Positions 10,817-21,477 of a DNA stretch of 64,000 nt are shown here, in pieces. The position numbers and the translations under genes are program-made. The notes under the pieces were generated by a model that was given only the letters and a program-made list of their open reading frames with translations, was not told the origin of the DNA and did no database searches. The stretch is from Nemophila menziesii (taxonomy: Eukaryota > Streptophyta > Magnoliopsida > Boraginales > Hydrophyllaceae), in the NCBI GenBank assembly GCA_029959085.1, contig JARWIR010000005.1:5706501-5770500 (forward strand), given 5' to 3'. The number at the start of each line of letters is the position of its first letter. Position 1 is the stretch's first letter.

Positions 10817-11080
10817 TGCATAGTTAGTATAGTTAGCTTGAACTCCAAGTATAGCTTAGCTGTAATTAGTTAGGATGCTTAGATTAGTTACAACAATAAA
10901 GTCAAAGATGCTTCTTAGACTAGAATCAAGTGTATAAATACATAAACACATTGTATAATCAATAACTGAAATAAGCTACTCGTTTTATTCTCTCTTCTTC
11001 TTCTTCACTTCCTTTCTCTGTTCCTCTGCAACTCTAAGCTTTCATCAATGGCTCCTTTTATAACTTCATCAAATTTAACA
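10742..11080 (+). repeat. 3' LTR of defective copia
   Basis: 339 bp, identical on reading to 6220-6558 and followed by the caact duplication. The last RNase H frame runs into its first 75 bp. Confidence 0.9.
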
Positions 11081-12099
11081 CAACTAACTAGAGTAAACCG
11101 AAAAAAACAAACTAATACTTTTTGTGGTTAATAATTCGTACAGTCCTAATTTTTATTACTTGCTAGTTTGTTCCAAGATGAAGTTATGTTGTGACATAGC
11201 TGGTCCAAAAGCTAACTTTTGTTAGATTCTCTTACTTTTACCATCGTTTTGGACCACCCAATTCACTAGGGACCAAACAGACAAGTTTTGAAGATTGGGG
11301 TCTTTCTATAAAAATACGTATCGTTAAAATATTGTACGATATATTAACTCTACTTCTTTTTACTCGTGACAAGGTCCTCTGTATAAATCTAACAAGATTT
11401 TTTCTAATATTGGCAAGTGTTTTAAGTAATTCTGATTAATTAATATAAGATACTTTATTGCACTAATTTGGGTAGTCTATAAAAATAACCAACATAGTTC
11501 TTTCACTATGTTAACTAAAACATTGGTCCTTCGGTTATGCAAAATAGCCAAATATACTTCGTGTTATTTCAAAGAAAAAACAAATATACCCCTCTGGAAG
11601 GGTAGATTTGTAATGACAGAGTAGAACATTGGGGTATATATATAGTATTACATGCTTTTTGTTCCACGCGTATATTTGGCTATTTTGCAATTAACTCTTC
11701 TTACATACATTCAACAAACAAATGTCATTATTCAATTATTCTAAGTGGGTGTAGTTAGTTGCAAGACGCAATTAATCAAGCAGAATATAAATGTTTTCAG
11801 CTAGCTCTTGAAATATTGCAACATTGATCCTTGTTATCAGAAATACCCATGTGTTTCATAAGATAGAAATTTCACCCAAGTTATATCAATGAAAACCAAA
11901 TATACCCCCTGGAGGGTAGATCTGTAAAGTCAGAATATAACACGGGTATACATGATAGTTTTTGTAACATGGGCGGGGGCGGAGCCACCCACAATTGAGG
12001 GGGCCGACTTTGCAATTTTTTTAACATATAGACCTATAGGGCAAAACTTAAATTCATCTTTCAACTCATTAGAAGGTTGGCCCCCTTAATTGTATAAGT
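11081..12099. other. Non-coding, degenerate repeat fragments
   Basis: No gene. Two related stretches near 11578-11636 and 11896-11950 share caaatatacccc and a following ggtagat(t/c)tgtaa motif, a diverged duplication about 318 bp apart. At about 11973-12000 the sequence gggcggagccac followed by gagggggcc resembles one end of the hAT family seen at 5511, without a partner or target duplication. Confidence 0.4.
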
Positions 12100-12880
12100 C
12101 ATATAATATGACATATATTTTTGTAGCAATTGTCAACAAATATGAAGGTTGAAGTTTATAATTCAACTTTATCTCTTACCTTATAAGTTTTCAATCAAGA
12201 TTTTATTGAAATGCAATGACCATAGATCTTTTTCATTCCAAAATATTATGACCACAAATCTACACATGAACCTGTTTTAAAAGATGTAAGAATTAAACTT
12301 TTTTTTTTTGTAATGCAAGTATATCATCATATACATAATTGGAACATATAAGTCTTACCATTTTTTTGAAAATAATTTGATAACTAAGTTTATTATATCC
12401 ATCCCAATAAATTATTCTCATATATTACACATTTGAAATTCAAATATGGAATGGCATCGGAGGAGATGATTGTTGAAATGATTAAAATAATATTTTGTAA
12501 CAGAGTTTGGTATTTGAGGTAGGAAAACACATTTGATTGAGTAAAGGAGTTAAACTTGGGAAAGGGAAGTAGATTATTGAGAATTTATGTGCGGCATGAA
12601 GTCCAAGAGAGGTTGTTGGTAAAACGAGGCTGTTTCCAATCTTGAGTTGCGCATTATATAGGAATTATCTTATTTGGAAAGGGTGTATTAGTCTTTCAAT
12701 AATACTTAGATTAGGGTTTTCATGAACTGAGTTGGTTTAGACGGTAAGACTAGTATGCAGGTTGGTCTCTAACAATGTGTTATTGTTTGGGCCGGTTCTT
12801 TGTTGGTTTATTATGATGTTAGTGGACCTATGTCGAACTAATTTTTTTGAATGTTGAATAAAATTGGACTGTTGCCAAAC
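12100..12880. repeat. Dispersed ~0.8-kb repeat, copy 1
   Basis: Alignable by eye in the same orientation with 22493-23478. Shared landmarks are catatatttttgta, tctacacatgaa, ttctcatatattacaca, tttggtatttgaggta and taagactagtat. Both copies are broken in every frame. I recognise no domain and no terminal repeats, so the class is unknown. Confidence 0.7.
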
Positions 12881-13884
12881 AAAAAAAATATATGAGGCGA
12901 CATTTGTCCTATGTGTTTTATGAAAACAATGCTTAACCACTTGAACTCACGTATTTAAATTCTCATCACGGTGATAATATGAATTATTGAGTTATTAATT
13001 ACTTCTTTAAGATTTATTTAACCGTTATTAGTCCTTGAGATATGAAAAGTAGCAAACATACACATATATTTTAAAAAATATTAAAATATATCGAGTATTT
13101 CTGAAAGACAGTGGTTCCAGTCCTTGCTAGTTCGTTTGTTTAGTAAATAGGAGGAAAACCAGTCTGCGTGAATTTTTTAGTATGAAGATTCGGTATTTAT
13201 GTAAGAAATGTAGGATTTGACTCGTATGGATTACCATGGTAGTACGAATATTTTGCTAATGAACCAAATGATTTGATGGAGTTCAATCACATATATGAAC
13301 CCTGGATATCCATGTAAGTTATATCTCAGACAATTTATAGAGTGCGTCATTTCTTTGATGCATGGTAGTGATAGGGATAAAATGTCATCTAGACCTCGGG
13401 AAAAGATAACGAAATAGCTCATAGCAAGCTGGATGGATTAGCACCTCGAGGATTCAACAAGGCAGTTCGACTTGGGCAACATTGGCGTAGCCTCTCTGCT
13501 CCACCCGAAGGAATTAGGGGGATCAAGCCACGACTTCCTCCATGATCGTTCGACCCGTGTTCTGAAACATTCCCATATCTCTAATACGTGATCCGCAAGA
13601 ACAGGGAAATCATTTTCAAGTATTTGAGGTGTTGGGTCGTGGGGGACGAACATGGCCTAGAAATATTTATTATATATATGAACACAATCTTTGTAATGAA
13701 GTATGAAATTACTCAACAATTTCAAGTCATATCACTAATAGAGTTTTTTTTCTCTAGCTAATCTTATTTATTTCTTTAATCAATCAAGTACTTAGCATTT
13801 ATTTCTTCATGTAAACACTTTGATTCACTATCATAAAATCTAATTACTTCAACACAATCTATCTAGTAAAATTTGTCCTATTAA
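12881..13884 (+). repeat. Probable gypsy 5' LTR, 5' boundary unclear
   Basis: The right end abuts a gypsy-type primer-binding site, so the last several hundred bases should be an LTR. I cannot place the left boundary and find no partner LTR. Two short minus-strand open stretches (13231-13422 and 13438-13653) show no known domain and are not called. Confidence 0.4.
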
Positions 13885-14227
13885 TTTGGCGTCGTTTGTG
13901 GGAACAAAAAGTTATTCACGCATCGAGATACCATCATGGTAAAATCAAGCCCACATTTTAGTTTCATTATCGAAGCTAGTGACACCAAACATGGCTACTA
14001 GACTCGAACAGCAATGGCAGGGTCGTTGGTAGAAGTATTGCTAGGCTCGATTGATCACCGAGTGAGTTTGTTAGAGATCCTCACAGCAAAACAAAGAGCC
14101 CAACTACGCCAGACACTAGTAGACAATAAAGACTTGCATGTCTGGAAACCAGAAGATAGGTGGGGATATTTACCCATAAGCTAAACGTCAAGCCATGTTG
14201 GAATTAAATTAATATCAAATTATTAAT

Positions 14228-17103
14228 GAGAAAATGCCATTTCCCCCCATGAGGTTTAAGAATTCCCAAAGTCCCCCATGAGTTTTAAATATTACCCATA
14301 TTACCACATAACATCAATTATTCCAAACATGGTCTTATAAATCAAAATATTATCTAACTTTTATAATTTTTAAAATAAAAAAATTATATTTAAAATATAT
14401 TTTAGTCAAATAATTATTTTTTCTTGGCTCCATACCAGATATTTTTATAAATTTTTCATATTATACTAAAATTAATGATATAAAAATAATTGTTTATTCT
14501 TAGAGTACTTATTTATTTACTTAAACACTCGTTAAATATTTCAATATTCTTTAAATGTAATTTTTATGCGATTTGAAATCATATATTATAGTAGTAAAAA
14601 TACCGTATGTACTCATAAGTCACAATCACGCGTCAAAGAGCCACCTACTATACCAAAATCTATCTAGTTGGGCCAATAAAGCTATTACATTTGGATCTCA
14701 AAGTATCTACTCATAACCATATAACTTAGTTCTATGACACACACTAAGGTTGTTGATTAATGATTTGTAGGTCATAGAGTCGCATCTGGTACAGGATTGG
14801 CCTAAGGGACGCACCATGCAGTGACTCAGGTTGCCTTTGTTATCATATTAACTTATCATTATCCATTGTGTTGTGCATATGTGCATCGTAAAAGTGGAAT
14901 ATTTTTAGTGGTCCTTGGGTTCCAGAGCTCTCACTAGGGTTATCATACGATTATTGGAGGACAAGTAGCCTCCATAATACATATCATCCCCTACATAGAG
15001 GCAGGGAAAATACACATAACATAACAATCCTTAAGCCAACTACTCCTCATCCATCTTATTCATTTTGTTACACTCAAATGTTATCTAAGGAGTAATCCAA
15101 GGCCTTACCCCATATGTGAGGAGTTAAATGGACCTAGTCACCTTATTCACAAAATGCTTACCCTAATAGTTGAATCCACACTCGTTGTTGGTACCTATAT
15201 GAAATGATCATTGAATCCAACCCTAGATTCATATGTAGGAAAACAATATTGATGTCTCCTCATTTGTGATAGATTAATGTTAGGATGAGACATCATTTTA
15301 AGTGATTTAGAAGTCAATTATGTCGATATTCTTGAGTTTTAGTGCACTTTCCTATTTTGAGTCTTGATTTGTAGAATTATTGTTTTTAGAGCATATTGGG
15401 TTTAATTGTTTATTTAGTGTGTAGCTTTAAAGATAATTATGGAGCTTAATTAGAGTCCAAGTCAAATACAACAACTTATGGAAAGAGATTTGCATGGTAA
15501 TTGGAGATAAGGAAACAATTGCTAAAAAGATGGAAAAGGAAAAGCTGCCTAAATCTGGGATTCTGCATACACGTCCAAAGATAGGCGTTTTTACCTAAGA
15601 AATAGGCCGAATCTGATGATTTCCTTCCAAAGGGTCTAGATAATTCTGTTGCGATTCTTTTGGTATCTTGTGGAGCAAAATCCGACCAATAACGAAGAAG
15701 ATACACGCAAAACGGTGCAGCAGTGTTTATCTTTATTTCCATACGAATTTGAGTTGGGCTAGAAGTCCATTACCTTAACTCTTCCTCAAGAAAACGAATT
15801 AGGTCTTCTAAACACCTATAAATACACCCTTATATCACTTGTAAATCATCCTTGCCTCATAGTAATTAGTTCTTAAGGTTTTATTCTTCCAGTTTATTGT
15901 AGAGAGCAAGATGATGTCTTTTGTAATTTCTTTTAGTTTATTTCCTTCAGGTATGAACTAAACTCCCCATAGCTTGGGTTTTGCATATGTATAATCTATG
16001 AATTCTAATTCTTCTATCTAAGTTTCTTTGGGAATTATATGTTTTAATCTGATATTAGCTTCTTAATTTATATTTGTTTATGTGTTTTGATTTAATGTCT
16101 TTCCTAGAATTGATCACTTTAGGATTGTTTTAAGAGTAGTTAGATGGTCTCCTTGACAGGGTGTTTAACTATTGAACCAATAGCAGTTCTGACAAAACAT
16201 ACTTCTAACTAGATAGTCATTAGGGTTTGTTTTAACCACCGTATCACCAAGATTGCAGTATTTGCTTAGGGCCTTAGTGGCGTTTGATAACCCTATTTGA
16301 AATCACTTCTTGGTTGTGACGTAGCCCCCTTAGTCGCTCTCAAGGTCTAAGCTTGGGGAATTTAGAATCCTGACTAAGTATTACCAAGAGCTAATATTCT
16401 CCCTTATTAACTAGATTTGTAGATAGAATTAGAAGGATTAGTGCATACTAGCAAAACCTAAGCTATACTTCTCATCTCATATTCTTAATCTTTTACTTTA
16501 TTGTCTTTGTTTTCTTAGTTTTAATTGTTAATCTCGAATTCCTATTTGCTTTATTTACTGTCTTCTAGTTATTTACTTTTACTCGTTATTTGTTCCTACG
16601 CGATTAACACACTTAAGTCCTTGAGAACGAACTCTATTTATCATTAAAACTTGCATACGTCCTGTAATACTTGCAGTACTGTGCCTGTCTAGGGTGAGAG
16701 TGCGTAGTTTCTTGGCTTAATTTTATCTTATTTTTATCACACCCTAGGCGACACCAAATATGTACAAGCACTTTGTACCCGTGTAATAAATTTGATATTT
16801 AGTAAAAAAATTACAACACATCTAATTTTTGTTAAAATATAATTATTCATATTTTTAACGTATTATTTAGATGATTATATTAACGTATAGTTTTATAATT
16901 TGTGCAAATTTTATTTAAATTATAACTTAGATTTTGAAACTTTAATTATGTATTTTTTTAAAAATGAAACAATTAGATAAATTAAATTAATGAAGACTTG
17001 TTTGGCATAAGTTAATGTCATGGGGGAATTTGGGTAAAAATCAGACCTCGTGGGGGTGTTTGGGAAATACCCTAAATCTCCTGGTAGAAAATGAAATTTT
17101 CCC
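14228..17103. mobile_element. Mutator-like element (MULE) with degenerate TIRs
   Basis: 2876 bp inserted in the copia 5' LTR. Flanks AATTATTAAT (14218-14227) and AATTATTGAT (17104-17113) form a 10-bp duplication with one mismatch. The intact 3' LTR at 19313 shows the empty site with a single aattattaat. The terminal ~85 bp are inverted relative to each other: left gagaaaatgccatttccc, right reverse complement gggaaaatttcattttc. TIR length and a 9-11-bp duplication fit Mutator. No transposase is visible; the interior is non-coding plus a gypsy solo LTR. Confidence 0.8.
15250..16756 (+). repeat. Solo LTR of Athila-like gypsy
   Basis: 1507 bp starting TGATGTCTCCTCATTTGTG and ending GGCGACACCA, with the exact 5-bp duplication aatat on each side (15245-15249 and 16757-16761). 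No internal region is present, so it arose by LTR-LTR recombination. It has a TATA-like box cctataaatacacc near 15819 and the family 3' signature catacgtcctgtaatacttg near 16656. It is closest to the LTR at 47510-49014. Confidence 0.93.
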
Positions 17104-17340
17104 AATTATTGATTGATTCCTTCATTATCTTATGGGAGAAGTGGAAAATATATTCAGTACATGAATTCTCCACATTGATAGATGAGAAGAAAACCATTGA
17201 AAAGTCTTTATATAAATGGTTTCCTTTCCCGATCTTCCATCCTATTGGGAGATGTGGTAAAAACTTTTTATTAATAAAAGTACCATATCGGAGATGAGGA
17301 AGAGAATAAGCATGTTTATAAGTGCTTACCTCTCTGTTGA
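17104..17340 (+). repeat. Remaining 5' LTR piece of nested copia
   Basis: Resumes the copia LTR after the MULE. Similarity to 19345-19555 (gattgattccttca, cttatgggagaagtgg, catcctattgggagatgtgg, taagtgcttacctct) ends near 17335, where the rest of the LTR and the primer site are deleted. A short plus-strand open stretch at 17091-17297 is LTR sequence, not a gene. Confidence 0.75.
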
Positions 17341-17359
17341 ACGCAAAGTCTTTTTCACA

Positions 17360-18500
17360 ATGTGAATAAGTGGGAGCCCCTTAATGGTTCCAATTACAAG
17401 CATTGTTGGGCACAAAAGATCTTGATCTGTCTTGAACTGTACAAACTTGACATCGCTGTAGTCAAAGATCCTCCACTTGTGGTGGAAAGAGGAGTTACTT
17501 CTGAAGAAGAACATGCTATATATCTTTCTCTCGAAGCCAAGTTCAAGGAAAAACAAACACTATGGCTCAGGGCTGGATAATGGAGGAACAATGTCTTAAT
17601 CCCATTTTTCTTCTCCTTTCCAAAGAGATATCGACAAAGTTCATACGGGTAACTCCTGGGAAGAAAATATGGGACTGTTAATGCGCGTACCTGGGCGACT
17701 CATCCACCCATGTGGTTCTCGGGAAAAAAAAGTTGACCTCAAACTCAATTCGGGTAAGTTTTTGAGTTAAACTATAATCTCTTCGTCCCCTTCTCCGAAG
17801 GAATTGGATTTCCGAAGCTTTTCTTTTTCCAATAGGACTCAAACTATTTTTAAAGGGGGTTAAAGGTAAATAATTATTACCAAACTTGATGCCTTTTGGG
17901 GAAAAGACATTTAAATAATGTTTTGTTTGTTTGAAAGAGTGTAACTCATATAGAGAATGTTTCTAACTCTGCCCATATTATTGAATGTTTAGATGTGTGG
18001 CATAGTAGATTAGGCCATTTTAATTTCTCTTCTGTTAAAAGGATAAACTACTAGGATTAGGTCACTCGAACTTAGCTGGTTTTAAAAAACCCTCTGCATG
18101 TTAAAGGAGGAAAACTATACTATATAATATACGTAAGTGACTACTCTAGGTTTGAGAGTATACCTCCTAAAAATAAAAATGAGGCGGAACATGCATTTTC
18201 TCTCTCAATATAAAACCGAGGTTGAAAACCAACTAGATTGCAAATCAAAACATGTATGGCAGCGAAAGTGGTTATAATTTCCTTAAAGAGTTTGTGAAAC
18301 TAACGGAATTATCCACGAACTTAGTTCCCTTACACACCCATACTAAATGACGTAGCCGAAAGAAAGAATATGTCCCTTAAAGAGATAATGAATGATATGT
18401 TAATTAGTCCACCAACCAACATATGGGGGAAGCTGTCTTGTCGGCTAGCTATGCTATCAGTAGGGTACCTCGTGAATCCCTAGACAAGACCCCTCATGCG
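17360..18500 (+). pseudogene. Degraded copia gag and integrase
   Basis: 17362-17577 reads as gag N-terminus (EPLNGSNYKHCWAQKILIC, then KDPPLVVERG). About 17975-18045 reads NSAHIIECLDVWHSRLGHF, a GAG-pre-integrase zinc-finger start. About 18280-18500 gives integrase scraps (ETNGIIHELSSPYTP; VAERKNMSLKEIM; LSASYAISRVP) broken by stops and frameshifts. Reverse transcriptase and RNase H are not recognisable. It cannot encode a functional protein. Confidence 0.75.
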
Positions 18501-18656
18501 TTGTAGAAATGTTTTTTCACCGAACATGGGATTTTTACAATATAAGGGTGTCTGGCCGAAGCAAGACTACCCGATTTCAAAAACCGGTCACCGTTTGACT
18601 TAATACCATAGACTCAGTCTTCATAGGATATGGCAAAAATACAAATTATATCAATT

Positions 18657-19075
18657 AATTCATTGCCACTAGTGGTGGTCCTATTGATAAAGACTTGATG
18701 AATTCCCTATTAAGGCTCCTCGTCCTTAAAAGAGCACAAGATTGAGTGCATAACTTTTAAATGAATTCATAGCCACTGACGGTGGTCTTTTAGAGAAGGA
18801 ATTGATGAATTTACCGTTGAAGGTGAGACTCAATGTTCATGATAGGATGTTAAGAATATTTCCTTAATGATCCCATATATGAATTACTCCACAAAATTCA
18901 TAGCCTACAATAGTTGGTCTTTAGAGAATGCCTTGATAAATTATCCACCAAAGGTGAGAATCAACATTCATGATAGGATGTTAAGAAGACGTCCTTAATA
19001 ATCCTATATGAATAAAGTCCAAAAAATTCATAGCCCACAAGGGGTGTTCCTTATAGAAGGACTTGATGAACAACT
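18657..19075 (+). repeat. ~106-132-bp tandem repeat inside copia
   Basis: Four imperfect units beginning aattcat(t/a)gcc at about 18657, 18763, 18895 and 19025, each followed by gtggtc/gttggtc/gtgttcc-type sequence, a gactt/gccttgat(g/a)aa word and an attcatgataggatgttaaga word in the later units. No protein domain is visible. Confidence 0.65.
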
Positions 19076-19312
19076 AGAGGGTGATGTTCGAGGGTATTAT
19101 AATTACCAGTAGGGTAGAGTATATTCTATGAGGGTCTCGATCGAAAACCATTAAGTTCAAGAGTACGTTCACTTAAATGAAATTTGGTGGTTGCTTCACT
19201 TCACCATGTTTCAATCCAAATCGAAAGATATTGTCACTTAAGTACAATTCACCCAACTGTTGGCAGTTATGGAACCCTATTCACCTTCTCTCCAAAGATC
19301 TTGAGTGGGGGT

Positions 19313-20248
19313 TGTTGGAATTAAATTAATATCAAATTATTAATTGATTCCTTCATGATCTTATGGGAGAAGTGGACACACTATTCCTTAAATGAATAGT
19401 CCTACATTGGAAGATGAGAAGGAAAGTCTTTATATAAAATGTTTTATTTTTCCAATTTTCCATCCTATTGGGAGATGTGGTAAAAAAAATTATGAAGAAA
19501 AAAGTACCACATCGAAAATAAAGAAGAGAATCATGTTTCTAAGTGCTTACCTCTATATCCATCCCAAAAATAACAAGGCTATGAAAAGCCAAAAAGTAAT
19601 AAGGAAATACCCACACACGCGCACCACCACCACCGACCCGGCGACGACATAGGGTGTGGGGTCGTAGGGGAGTTTGGGGAGTCAAAAAATGAAAAATGAA
19701 ATAAATTTTGGAGACTAGTGATGTATGGATGGTATTTATAGTTTCGTTGGCACTTCATAACCTTCCTCCAGTCAAGGCTTAACGGTTACAAGAATTTGTC
19801 AAAACGTGAATGAATCTTGTGCCAGCATGGAGTTCAATTCATGCTGGAATTTAAAAAGATGTAACATGCAAAAGTCTGCAATAAAGGAGCCCTTAACTAC
19901 CATTTATTGTGACGAATCTGAAAAATTTCTACTCCCCTATAAATTCTAGACATCTCCCATTTGCAAAGTCGACAAAACTGAAAATCATAAAAGACTATTC
20001 TATTTCTCTCTCATATATTTTGTTATAATATTAATATAGAGTAGATCCTCTATTAGAGATAACTGACACGATCAGAATAACTTTTTAACATAAGTTATAT
20101 ACTGTGTAATTATTCTTATCTGTATTCGTGTAAGTTTTGTAATTTTCCATTACTGTAATAGTGTAGTTTACTTTAATTAATTTTTTTTTGTATTTGGATT
20201 ACCATTTCTCTTTAGTTTTCAAACCATTGATCGTTTCTTTTTACAACA
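19313..20248 (+). repeat. 3' LTR of nested copia
   Basis: 936 bp, TGTTGGAATT to TTTTTACAACA, following a polypurine tract. It preserves the uninterrupted MULE target site. It contains acacacgcgcaccacc near 19612 and a tattgtgacgaatctg word near 19906 that recur in the LTR relic at 54175-55080. Confidence 0.8.
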
Positions 20249-20448
20249 AGCCCGAATCTAATCCCTTCCAACAAAAGAGAAGATGTTCATCCAAGAAAAG
20301 AACACTGCCATCAAAGAAGAAGTGGGGGCAACTGTTGCAGGCAAAAAACATCATAAAAGCCAACTAACTAGATTAGATTGTGATCTAGTGTTGGTATCAA
20401 AGCCTAAGAATAGTCTTAGGATGTGCGTGGACTTCACCAACCTCAACA
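20249..20448 (+). pseudogene. Gypsy reverse transcriptase fragment
   Basis: Reads PESNPFQQKR, then in a shifted frame FIQEKNTAIKEEVGAT and SLRMCVDFTNLNR; the last is the conserved motif of plant gypsy reverse transcriptase. It stops abruptly at about 20448, where B3-domain coding sequence begins. Broken by at least one frameshift. Confidence 0.7.
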
Positions 20449-21149
20449 GAGGTCAAATACTTTGTGGAAAAAACAGGACTTAGTGCAGGTTGGAGAAAAT
20501 TTGTTGGTGCTCATAAGTTAGTCGAAGGTGATGTTTTGATCTTCCAGTTGATTGATTATGATCAGTTTAAGGTAACAACATTTCATTATCTTTTATTCAT
20601 TTTATTTTAGTTAAAGTTTAACAAATTTGATAATATGTGATTAATTAATAGATTCATATAATAAGATCACATGATATGAACGAAGTTGATGGCGCTCTTA
20701 GCCTACTCAATCTTGACTCCCTTACTAAACAGACTGATCCAGGTTAGTTTTACTACTTCTTTATCTGAATTGCAATTACACCCATGAACTATCCCCAAAA
20801 ACCTGAAATATTTTAACTAGGATTTAACACTCGATTGTTCACACTTGTATAAACAGAGGTTATTATAAACAAGAAGCACCCAAAGTCTCTTCCTTTAATA
20901 CTCCAAAAGATGAAGACGAAAGCAGATTTCTCACTATCAGATGCACCTCCTCTCGGGCAAAACGGGCAGCTTGAAGAACAATCTGGAAACTCTAGTGATA
21001 ATGGAGTATTAGGAGGGTTTCAAGTTCTGCCTCGTTTTAGAGATTCGCAAACCTTTGATGATTTTCACGTGGTTGTTAATGGAGTATGCATAGATTTAGA
21101 AACTCGTATCTCCATGATTGTTTACTCCCCGGACTTTACTGTAAATTAG
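20449..21149 (+). pseudogene. B3-domain protein, last three exons only
   Basis: Three exons in consistent phase. Exon A (about 20449-20571) encodes EVKYFVEKTGLSAGWRKF and HKLVEGDVLIFQLID, the C-terminal half of a B3 DNA-binding domain. It ends at AAG|GT. Exon B (20652-20742) encodes IHIIRSHDMNEVDGALSLL. Exon C (20857-21149) encodes about 97 residues including FDDFHVVVNGVCIDLETR and a stop. This arrangement matches the plant B3 subgroup typified by At3g19184 (family knowledge). The N-terminal half of the domain and all upstream exons are absent; gypsy sequence sits there instead. It could be a pseudogene, a captured fragment, or the 3' part of a disrupted gene. Splice sites are canonical and the frame is open. 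Confidence 0.75.
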
Positions 21150-21193
21150 CTGCGGGAATGATATTCGAATTTTTAGTAAGCCTAGAAATATTA

Positions 21194-21477
21194 CTCCCGT
21201 TTGGAAGTGTTTTTTACAAGTTTAAAATTATTTTAGACCCTGAAAAATACTTTTAGGAAAAGCACCAAATAGATACTTCTTTAAGAAACACTTAAAGTGA
21301 TTCTAGATGTCTAAATTATTAAAAATCATTTTGAAATCTAAAATCATTTTAAGTATTTTTTTTGAAAAGCACATATTTGGTGCTTCTCATAAAAATGTTA
21401 TTCATGTTGTAAAATACTTTAAAAGATCTAAAAATACCTTTAAGTGTTTTTTCAAAAAAACACTTTGAAACGGGTAC
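21194..21477. mobile_element. PIF/Harbinger-like MITE, diverged copy
   Basis: Ends ctcccgtttggaagtg and cactttgaaacgggtac are inverted copies, flanked by tta on the left and taa on the right. The interior resembles the MITEs at 22600 and 36475 (agcacatatttggtgcttctc in all three). No coding capacity. Confidence 0.7.

Larger units (their letters stand above)
6220..11080 (+). mobile_element. Young but defective Ty1/copia retrotransposon
   Basis: 4861 bp, bounded by two 339-bp LTRs that read as identical and by the 5-bp duplication caact (6215-6219 and 11081-11085). A canonical copia primer-binding site follows the 5' LTR, and a purine run (ttgtgggggac) precedes the 3' LTR. The polyprotein has two in-frame stops and a frameshifting deletion in reverse transcriptase. 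It differs from the element at 233-4999 in LTR and gag sequence, so it is a separate family. Confidence 0.94.
14196..20248 (+). mobile_element. Ty1/copia (Tork-like) remnant inside gypsy
   Basis: Both ends are defined by matching LTR starts TGTTGGAATTAAATT at 14196 and 19313, a purine tract (ttgagtggggg) before 19313, and flanking sequences agcca (14191-14195) and agccc (20249-20253), a 4-of-5 target duplication. The 5' LTR is interrupted by a Mutator-like element and lacks its second half. The interior retains degraded gag, GAG-pre-integrase and integrase. Lineage is inferred from gag style. Confidence 0.8.
13885..20448 (+). mobile_element. Ty3/gypsy remnant, outer shell of the nest
   Basis: Two pieces split by the copia at 14196-20248. 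The left piece (13885-14195) has primer-binding-like sequence tggcgtcgtttgtgggaac, a leader, and then a frame reading LVEVLLGSIDHRVSLLEI and, near its end, THKLNVK. The right piece (20249-20448) continues with PESNPFQQKR and then SLRMCVDFTNLNR, a gypsy reverse-transcriptase motif. Joining the pieces across the copia target duplication (agcca/agccc) gives a continuous reverse-transcriptase N-terminus. Most of gag, protease and the rest of pol are missing, so it was already deleted or non-autonomous. Confidence 0.72.

Noticed and set aside
11965..12095. A second copy of the 5511 hAT element
   Set aside because: Only one end-like stretch is seen; no inverted partner and no 8-bp duplication.
15476..15742. 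88-codon minus-strand open stretch
   Set aside because: Lies within the gypsy solo LTR; other LTR copies do not keep it open.
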